Position numbers and translations under genes: made by a program
Shown: piece by piece, positions 58,245 to 64,000 of the stretch
Numbering within the stretch: position 1 is the first letter of the stretch
How the letters are laid out: the number at the start of each line of letters is the position of its first letter
Notes under the pieces: generated by a model
What the model was told of the DNA's origin: nothing
Seen by the model: only the letters and a program-made list of their open reading frames with translations
The model's database searches: none
Assembly (NCBI RefSeq): GCF_025154075.1
Contig: NZ_JAOAMU010000005.1
Span: 186,001 to 250,000 of the forward strand
Length of the DNA stretch: 64,000 nucleotides
Direction of reading: 5' to 3'
Source: Chryseobacterium herbae
Lineage (GTDB): Bacteria > Bacteroidota > Bacteroidia > Flavobacteriales > Weeksellaceae

Positions 58245-59215
58245 TATAACTGGATTTTTTCAACAATCTTCTGAACATTGAGCTCTTCAAGACAAGCCCA
58301 GTCGCCACGGTAGCATTCTTTATCCCCAAAAACGGAACAGGGCCTGCAGGTAAGATCTTTCACCTGAACCACATCATTTTCACTCTGTCCAAAGCCTAAA
58401 AACCCCGCATAAGGATGCGTTGAGCCCCAAATAGAAACACATCTGGTTCCCATAAGACTCGCCAGGTGCATATTGGCAGAATCCATGGAAATCATGAGCT
58501 CAAGTTCTGAGATCTTGCGAAGTTCTTCCGAGAGATTTAATTTTCCTGAAAGACTTTTTGTGTTCGGGATTTCTCTTTCCCATTTTTCGAGGGTTTCGGT
58601 TTCTTTTTCCCCGCCACCGAAGAAATAGATCTTATATTTTTGCGCCAGAATCCTGGCCAGTTCGTATGATTTTTCTAAAGGAAGCATCTTTCCTTTATGT
58701 TGCGCGAAAGGAGCTAAACCTATTCCGGATTTTTCTCCCGGTGCCGGCCTCAGTTTATTAGACAGTTCCACTTTAAAACCCATTGCACGGAAAACATCAG
58801 CATAGCGCTCCACCGTCTTTTTTAACTGCACTTTCTTCAGATTCCAGACATCGGTGAGCTCTTCCTTTTCTTCCTTTCCTTTATTGATTTTAAAGACTTT
58901 AAGTCCTTTTCTCCTGTAGATCTTATCCAGGATTTTGGTTCGGATTACATCATGAAGATTGGCGATAAAATCAGGATTAAATTCTTTGATCAGCTCATTA
59001 GCGAGTCTCCTCAATCCAAAGAAACCTTTGTATTCATCAAGATTAATCCCTTTAAATGTAACGTTCGGAATATCAGAAAATAAACTTTCGAAATTCTTTC
59101 TGGAAACCATGATAATTTCCACGTCAGGATTCTGCTCCAGAAACTCCCTGAAGACAGGTGCTGTCATCGCGACATCACCGAAAGCGGAAAAACGATATGC
59201 TAGAATTCTGGTCAA
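58244..59215 (-). CDS. Family 9 glycosyltransferase (heptosyltransferase-like)
   Basis: A 323-residue GT-B enzyme. The N-terminal RILAYRFSAFGDVAMTAPVF and the late SMDSANMHLASLMGTRCVSI then WGSTHPYAGF are the GT9 signatures of heptosyltransferases. Bacteroidota use such proteins in lipopolysaccharide core or related glycan assembly, not always with heptose. It starts 3 bases after sufE and overlaps the GT2 gene by 1 base. The exact sugar is not predictable. Confidence 0.92.
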   Translation of the reverse strand: MTRILAYRFSAFGDVAMTAPVFREFLEQNPDVEIIMVSRKNFESLFSDIPNVTFKGINLDEYKGFFGLRRLANELIKEFNPDFIANLHDVIRTKILDKIYRRKGLKVFKINKGKEEKEELTDVWNLKKVQLKKTVERYADVFRAMGFKVELSNKLRPAPGEKSGIGLAPFAQHKGKMLPLEKSYELARILAQKYKIYFFGGGEKETETLEKWEREIPNTKSLSGKLNLSEELRKISELELMISMDSANMHLASLMGTRCVSIWGSTHPYAGFLGFGQSENDVVQVKDLTCRPCSVFGDKECYRGDWACLEELNVQKIVEKIQL

Positions 59216-59218
59216 AGG

Positions 59219-59638
59219 CTAAGATTTTAGCTGGTAGGCAACTGCGTAAAATTTAATTTGTTTGGTCATCGCCATTAATCCGTTTGCTCTGGATGGCGAA
59301 AGAAATTCCTGAAGTCCGATCTCTGCAATGAATTCAAAATCAGAATCTAAAATTTCCTGTGTAGAATGACCGCTGTAAATACTTACCAAAAGAGAAACAA
59401 TTCCCTTTGGAAGAATCCCGTCTGAATCAGCATCGAAAAAAAGCTTGCCTTCTTTGAATTCAGCATCGATCCACACCTTACTCTGACAGCCCTTGATGAG
59501 ATTATCATCCGTCTTTCTGTCTTCGGGCAAACCTTTTAGCTCTTTTCCAAGATCAATAATGTACTCATATTTCTGTTCCCAGTCATCAAGAAACGCGAAT
59601 TCGTCAATTATTTCCTGCTGTTTTTCTTTAATGGTCAT
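59219..59638 (-). CDS. sufE: SufE-family sulfur acceptor protein
   Basis: A 139-residue protein opening TIKEKQQEIIDEFAFLDDWE. The conserved cysteine is C51 in NLIKGCQSKVW, the site that accepts persulfide sulfur from SufS in the iron-sulfur cluster pathway. Later GLQEFLSPSRANGLMAM closes the domain as in E. coli SufE (138 residues). Its place among glycosyltransferase genes is unusual; no suf gene is adjacent. It starts 35 bases after the GT4 gene stop. Confidence 0.95.
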   Translation of the reverse strand: MTIKEKQQEIIDEFAFLDDWEQKYEYIIDLGKELKGLPEDRKTDDNLIKGCQSKVWIDAEFKEGKLFFDADSDGILPKGIVSLLVSIYSGHSTQEILDSDFEFIAEIGLQEFLSPSRANGLMAMTKQIKFYAVAYQLKS

Positions 59639-59673
59639 GTTTTAACAATTATCTTTTGCAAAGATAGCCAATT

Positions 59674-60780
59674 TTATAAAGATAATTTGTGAGATGCTTT
59701 TTCAAAAAGCTGTAAAATTTTCATTTCCTCATTTTCCCAGCAAAATACATCTGCTGCTTTATCAAGTTCTTTTCCATAATCCTTCCTCCCTCTTTTAAGC
59801 ACTCTGTTAATTGCTTTTTCAATAGTGTCGGGTTCGTGATCAGTAACCATTTCTCCTATGTCAAACTGGTTTTTAATGCGCTGCATTTCAGGGAAATTGA
59901 TCATCACAAGCGGTACCCGGGACTGAATATAATCACATACTTTATTGGGAAGGGAGTAAAAATAGCTCACTCCATTATTTTCTTCAAGACTGAACCCTAC
60001 ATCTGCCGTTTTTGTCACTTCTCTCAGGTTTTCCGGTTTTAATTTTCCTAGAAAAATTACTTTTTCCTGTAGTTTTTCCTGAACAACAAGATTTTCATAG
60101 GTCTTTTTCAAAGGACCGTCTCCGGCAATTTTTAAAACGGCATCGTGAATGGAATGCATGGCAAGAATCACTTTATCTATTCCTCTGGATTGGTTTACGG
60201 CGCCCTGATATAGTATTATTTTAGGATGATTGTCAGGAATTTCAGGAGCAGACAGAATTTTTCTGGGAATATTCCTGACCACGACAGCATCTACCTTATA
60301 CTTTTCATGAAACCATTCGGCATAGCTCTGACTTTCCGTCATCATGAATTCTATTTTGGGAAGGATATTTCCCTCCAGCACTCTCCAGAATTTCTGCGAA
60401 AACCTGTTTTGTATTGCCGGCATTTCTGTAAAAATCTCATGGCTGTCAAAAACCAAAGGAATATTCAGTTTTTTTGCAATCAGGTAATTGGGAAGAAGCG
60501 CATCAATATCATTGGCGTGAAGAATAGTATTTTGATCGGCTTTTATCTTTAGCTGCTTAAATAATTTCCAGTTGAACTCAAAATAGGCCGTTTTTAAACT
60601 TGTCGATTTTAATTCTATCCTTGAAAAAGGATAAGGACGTTCCATTTTTTCGCTGCCACCCCAGTCGTTTCCGATGACTTCTACGGGATAGCCGTTGTCA
60701 TAAAGGGTCTTGCAAACCTTCTCAATTCTTTGGTCCGTATATAGATTACTGAAAGCAGAGGTCAATATTTTCTTCTTCAT
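59674..60780 (-). CDS. Family 4-type glycosyltransferase
   Basis: From ATG 60780 the protein is 368 residues with a GT-B fold: N-terminal KILTSAFSNLYTDQRIEKV, a linker with YQGAVNQSRGIDKVILAM (about 208-225), and LKIAGDGPLKKTYENL (about 234-249). The E-x7-E motif is replaced by GFSLEENNGVSYFYSLPNKV (about 275-294), common in this group. The ATG overlaps the stop of the upstream small membrane gene by one base. A longer ORF start at 60855 lies inside that gene and is rejected. Confidence 0.9.
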   Translation of the reverse strand: MKKKILTSAFSNLYTDQRIEKVCKTLYDNGYPVEVIGNDWGGSEKMERPYPFSRIELKSTSLKTAYFEFNWKLFKQLKIKADQNTILHANDIDALLPNYLIAKKLNIPLVFDSHEIFTEMPAIQNRFSQKFWRVLEGNILPKIEFMMTESQSYAEWFHEKYKVDAVVVRNIPRKILSAPEIPDNHPKIILYQGAVNQSRGIDKVILAMHSIHDAVLKIAGDGPLKKTYENLVVQEKLQEKVIFLGKLKPENLREVTKTADVGFSLEENNGVSYFYSLPNKVCDYIQSRVPLVMINFPEMQRIKNQFDIGEMVTDHEPDTIEKAINRVLKRGRKDYGKELDKAADVFCWENEEMKILQLFEKASHKLSL

Positions 60781-61004
60781 TATTTTTTCCCGCCAAATAT
60801 TAAATAATAGACCTGAATAAAGCAAATCAGTCCGTTTGGAATGATAACCGGCCAAAGCAAACCATTAAAAATACCATAAATGACAAAACAGATACAGCCT
60901 ATCATATTGACAATTCTAATTTTTCTTACATCTTTCAGTATGAAACTCAATACTATAAAAACTGATGCAGAATATCCGATATAAGTAGTAATTTCGGGAT
61001 TCAT
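60780..61004 (-). CDS. Small YgjV-like inner-membrane protein
   Basis: A 74-residue protein with two or three membrane helices (about 7-24, 33-48, 51-70). The pattern ITTYIGYSASVFIVLSFILK, then VNMIGCICFVIYGIFNGLLW, resembles YgjV (PF10688). Homologues in flavobacteria have sometimes been labelled uroporphyrinogen decarboxylase, which the sequence does not support. It is the first gene of the glycosyltransferase operon and overlaps the GT4 gene by one base. Confidence 0.75.
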   Translation of the reverse strand: MNPEITTYIGYSASVFIVLSFILKDVRKIRIVNMIGCICFVIYGIFNGLLWPVIIPNGLICFIQVYYLIFGGKK

Positions 61005-61156
61005 GGGGAAATTTTAAAGGATAACAAACTTAATCATTTTCAATAAGATAATAAAATTTTTTCTGCCATAAAGTCATTAATTGATTTTTGGTAAAATATT
61101 TGTAATTTAGATAATGAATAATTGGCACTGTTGCTATTATTCTAATGAGATATATT

Positions 61157-63691
61157 ATGGATTATAAGTTTTCACAAGGTTTGAGCCAAGTGTTCAAACA
61201 AAGCAAAAGCGAAGCTAAACGGCTGAAAAGTGAATTTCTTAATACAGAACATCTACTTTTAGGTATTATAAAAACGGAAAACTCTGCAAAAGAAATCCTT
61301 CAAAACCTTAATGCGGATTTAACACAAATCAGAAGAAAAATTGAAACTTTAAATACAGCAAGTCTTAATCCTATTTCTGAGGAGGTTACTAATATTTCTT
61401 TCACCAAGATGGCAGACCATGCGATCAAACGTGCAGAGTTAGAATGCAGACAGTATAAAAGCAATGAAATTAATACCGTTCATTTGCTTTTAGGCATTCT
61501 TTATAAATATGAGGACCCTACTTCAAACATTTTAGGAGCTTATGACATCGACTATGAAGGAGTTTCAAAGGAATACCAGACGATGCTTAAAAATTCCGGA
61601 CAGGCACCACAGATGAGTGCTTATGACGATGATGATGACCGCGAGGAATTTGAGCAGATGAGAAAGCCTTCAGGAAATTTAGGCTCTGCAAAAAGTAAAA
61701 CCCCTACATTGGATAACTTTGGTAGAGATCTTACTTCTTTGGCAAGAGACGGAAAATTGGACCCTGTAATTGGTCGTGAAAAAGAAATTGAGCGTGTTTC
61801 TCAGATCTTATCGAGAAGAAAGAAAAACAACCCTCTTCTTATTGGTGAACCGGGAGTTGGTAAATCTGCGATTGCAGAAGGACTGGCTTTGAGAATTCAG
61901 CAGAAGAAAGTGTCTAGAGTTCTTTACGGAAAACGTGTCATTACTTTGGATCTGGCGAGTTTAGTAGCCGGAACAAAATACCGTGGCCAGTTTGAAGAAA
62001 GAATGAAAGCGATCATGACTGAGCTGGAAAAGAACAGAGACGTCATCCTATTTATCGATGAGCTTCACACTATTGTAGGTGCAGGAAGTTCTACGGGAAG
62101 TCTGGATGCATCCAATATGTTCAAACCGGCTTTGGCAAGGGGAGAAATTCAATGTATCGGTGCTACAACTCTGGATGAGTACCGTCAGTATATTGAAAAA
62201 GATGGTGCTTTGGAAAGAAGATTCCAGAAAGTAATGGTGGAACCTACCAATATTGAGGAAACCATTCAGATCCTGAATCAGATTAAAGATAAGTACGAAG
62301 AACATCATAATGTAGTGTATACTCCTGAAGCGATTCTAGCTTGTGTCAATTTGACAGCAAGATATATTACAGACCGTTTCTTACCGGATAAAGCTATTGA
62401 TGCATTGGATGAAGCTGGTTCACGTGTTTATATTAAAAACATGAAAGTTCCGACTGAAATCATTGATTTTGAAAAGAAAATTGAGGACATCAAAGAAATG
62501 AAGCAGAAAGCGGTTAAGGCTCAGGATTATCTTGAGGCGAGAAAGCTTAAAGATGAGGAGGAACGTCTACAGATGGAACTGAATTCAGCTCAGGACAAGT
62601 GGGACAAAGATGTAAAAGAGAAAAAAGAAACCGTAACGGAAGAAAATGTTGCTGAAGTGGTTTCTATGATGAGTGGTGTTCCTGTAACGAAAGTCGGTAA
62701 AAATGAGCTTGACAAATTAGCTCAGATGGATGACAAACTGAACGGAAAAGTGATCGGCCAGGAAGAAGCTGTGAAAAAAGTCGTTAAGGCAATTCAGAGA
62801 AACAGAGCTGGTCTTAAAGATCCGAACCGACCTATTGGTACGTTTATATTCCTTGGAACAACAGGTGTTGGTAAAACTGAGCTTGCTAAAGTAATGGCAA
62901 GAGAGCTTTTCGAATCCGATGAATCTCTGATCCGAATCGACATGAGTGAATACATGGAAAAATTTGCGGTTTCAAGATTGGTTGGAGCTCCTCCGGGATA
63001 CGTTGGGTATGAAGAAGGTGGACAATTGACTGAAGCGGTAAGAAGAAAACCTTATGCTGTGATTCTTCTGGATGAGATTGAAAAAGCTCACCCTGATGTA
63101 TTCAATATTCTATTACAGATCTTAGATGAAGGTCACGTTACGGACAGTTTAGGTAGAAAAATTGATTTTAGAAATACAATCATTATCCTTACTTCAAACA
63201 TCGGAACAAGAGATCTTAAAGATTTCGGGGATGGTGTAGGATTCGGAACTTCTGCTAAAAAGACCGGTTCAGATACAAGAGCGAGAAGTACGATTGAAAA
63301 TGCCCTTAAAAAAGCATTTGCTCCGGAATTCCTAAACAGAATTGATGACATTGTAATCTTCAACTCTCTGGTACAGGATGATATCAAAAAAATTATCGAT
63401 ATCGAGCTGAACAAACTATATGGCAGACTTGAAAAACTAGGCTATAAAGTAGAGCTAACGGAAGATGCGAAAAACTTTATTTCTGAAAAAGGATGGGATA
63501 AAGATTTCGGTGCGAGACCATTGAAACGTGCGATCCAGAAATATATTGAAGATCTATTGGCAGAAATGCTGGTAAACAAGCAATTAAATGAAGGAGAAAC
63601 CGTAGTTCTTGAGGTAAATGAAGCTAAAGACGCGTTGACCGGAAAGACTTCAAAACCGAAAAAGACGACTGAAAAGTCTTCTCAACCGTAA
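61157..63691 (+). CDS. clpC: ClpC-type Clp protease ATP-binding subunit
   Basis: From ATG 61157 (MDYKFSQGLSQVFKQ) the protein is 844 residues: ClpN repeats (LNTEHLLLGIIKTENSAKEI and NTVHLLLGILY), AAA1 with Walker A GEPGVGKSAIAEG (about 235-247) and Walker B VILFIDELH, a UVR-like middle motif (AQDYLEARKLKDEEERLQ), AAA2 with Walker A GTTGVGKTELAKV (about 572-584) and a second LLDEIEKAHPD. It unfolds proteins for ClpP or acts as a chaperone. The middle domain is short, as in ClpC and not ClpB. An alternative start is 61145. A strong terminator follows. Confidence 0.95.
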   Translation: MDYKFSQGLSQVFKQSKSEAKRLKSEFLNTEHLLLGIIKTENSAKEILQNLNADLTQIRRKIETLNTASLNPISEEVTNISFTKMADHAIKRAELECRQYKSNEINTVHLLLGILYKYEDPTSNILGAYDIDYEGVSKEYQTMLKNSGQAPQMSAYDDDDDREEFEQMRKPSGNLGSAKSKTPTLDNFGRDLTSLARDGKLDPVIGREKEIERVSQILSRRKKNNPLLIGEPGVGKSAIAEGLALRIQQKKVSRVLYGKRVITLDLASLVAGTKYRGQFEERMKAIMTELEKNRDVILFIDELHTIVGAGSSTGSLDASNMFKPALARGEIQCIGATTLDEYRQYIEKDGALERRFQKVMVEPTNIEETIQILNQIKDKYEEHHNVVYTPEAILACVNLTARYITDRFLPDKAIDALDEAGSRVYIKNMKVPTEIIDFEKKIEDIKEMKQKAVKAQDYLEARKLKDEEERLQMELNSAQDKWDKDVKEKKETVTEENVAEVVSMMSGVPVTKVGKNELDKLAQMDDKLNGKVIGQEEAVKKVVKAIQRNRAGLKDPNRPIGTFIFLGTTGVGKTELAKVMARELFESDESLIRIDMSEYMEKFAVSRLVGAPPGYVGYEEGGQLTEAVRRKPYAVILLDEIEKAHPDVFNILLQILDEGHVTDSLGRKIDFRNTIIILTSNIGTRDLKDFGDGVGFGTSAKKTGSDTRARSTIENALKKAFAPEFLNRIDDIVIFNSLVQDDIKKIIDIELNKLYGRLEKLGYKVELTEDAKNFISEKGWDKDFGARPLKRAIQKYIEDLLAEMLVNKQLNEGETVVLEVNEAKDALTGKTSKPKKTTEKSSQP

Positions 63692-63712
63692 ACAAATAAT
63701 ATCATTATAATG

Positions 63713-63746
63713 AAAAGCACCGGAATGTTCCGGTGCTTTTTGTTTT
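63713..63746 (+). terminator. Intrinsic terminator after clpC
   Basis: AAAAGCACCGGAA and TTCCGGTGCTTTT form a near-perfect stem with a tiny centre, followed by TGTTTTCTT. It would stop transcription in both directions. Confidence 0.9.
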
Positions 63747-63749
63747 CTT

Positions 63750-63818
63750 AGGTTTTGGCTAAAGCCGTTCTCAAATATGGGTAAAAATAAAACGGGCTAA
63801 AGCCCGTTCCTATTGATG
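63750..63818. repeat. REP-like element with GGGCTAAAGCCC palindrome, copy 2
   Basis: GGCTAAAGCC (63757-63766) is followed by AACGGGCTAAAGCCCGTT (63791-63808) and CCTATTGAT. It matches 27640-27696 in order and spacing. It lies in the convergent gap after clpC. Confidence 0.78.
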
Positions 63819-63893
63819 TTTTTTATTTCAACCAAAAAAGAAAAATATGCACAATTATCCGTGCAAATCCTTGAGATCCGTGGGAAATAAAAA

Positions 63894-64000
63894 TTAAAGT
63901 CCTACCACAAATCCTATATTCGGGACAAGACCACTCGAAAATATGCTTGAATTCTCTTTCCAAAGTACGTTATACATTACTCCCAGCTGCATAAAAGAGT
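63894..64000 (-). CDS. C-terminal end of an outer-membrane barrel-like protein, 5' end beyond window
   Basis: The last 34 or so codons before the stop read SFMQLGVMYNVLWKENSSIF, then SSGLVPNIGFVVGL. The alternating pattern and a hydrophobic end residue suit the last strands of a beta-barrel. The start and most of the gene are outside the window. It converges on clpC. Nothing more can be said about function. Confidence 0.55.
   Translation of the reverse strand, partial: SFMQLGVMYNVLWKENSSIFSSGLVPNIGFVVGL

Noticed and set aside
60778..60855. Longer N-terminus for the GT4 enzyme
   Set aside because: The extra 25 codons overlap the YgjV-like gene and do not resemble a glycosyltransferase start; ATG 60780 forms a one-base stop-start overlap instead.
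61122..61135. TTGGCACTGTTGCT before clpC looks like a sigma-54 promoter
   Set aside because: Sigma-54 sites need GG and GC ten bases apart; here they are six apart, so the spacing does not fit.

Overview
This window reads as chromosomal DNA of a Chryseobacterium-like member of the Flavobacteriia (Bacteroidota). Base composition is AT-rich, Shine-Dalgarno sites are weak, and promoters carry the Bacteroidota -7 motif TAnnTTTG. Several proteins have flavobacterial traits: an AccD without its zinc ribbon, CarboxypepD-reg TonB receptors, YwqK, YARHG and DUF885 proteins, and short GG-leader cysteine-rich peptides of the Chryseobacterium RiPP type. The genus is inferred from gene content, not from a search. 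There is no phage, integrase, intact insertion sequence, CRISPR array or rRNA operon.

Region 1 (1-13026, all minus strand) is a nearly complete assimilatory sulfate reduction and cysteine synthesis operon: cysH, cysD, cysN, serine acetyltransferase, cysteine synthase, uroporphyrinogen-III methyltransferase, cysJ, cysI, a TonB-dependent receptor and a siroheme synthase cut by the window edge. CysH has APS-reductase iron-sulfur cysteines and no APS kinase is present, so the route is sulfate to APS to sulfite to sulfide to cysteine. CobA and CysG supply siroheme for CysI. An Rrf2 regulator lies just upstream. A near-perfect 23-bp palindrome sits on the cysH promoter with its centre over the -33 element. 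A 33-codon ORF encoding the run MCMCC lies between cysI and the TonB receptor. It could be a cysteine-responsive leader and is the most interesting item here.

Region 2 (13173-18011, plus) holds pepT, a secreted TonB-C-terminal-like protein, an eight-cysteine GG-leader peptide, an outer-membrane barrel and a LytS/LytTR two-component pair. Region 3 (18179-23704, minus) holds a barrel protein, a Bcr/CflA-type drug exporter with a fragment of a second copy behind it, an AraC regulator, a 55-residue membrane peptide, thiL and a thioesterase. Region 4 (23818-36261) is mixed: a flavoprotein operon, two thioredoxin-fold proteins, two tandem GG-leader peptides, mutS, a GNAT enzyme, a JmjC-like cupin protein and a bestrophin. 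Region 5 (36317-44939, plus) has an rRNA/tRNA methyltransferase, a CBS protein with nadK, fbaA, accD and a fused SpmA/SpmB-like membrane protein. Region 6 (44958-57065) has tonB-exbD-exbB, a DUF885 metalloprotein, DinB, an endonuclease III with no cysteine, Bcp, a mannose-1-phosphate guanylyltransferase, a SprT-like protein, a TolC-family protein and folC. Region 7 (57107-64000) has two identical tRNA-Val genes, a glycosyltransferase cluster containing sufE, clpC, and the 3' end of a barrel gene.

Intergenic DNA is rich in short repeats. A GA-rich inverted-repeat element of about 170-180 bp fills three different convergent gene junctions. A mosaic repeat with a TTGCGAAGCAA core occurs four times. 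Several REP-like palindromes and many intrinsic terminators are also present.
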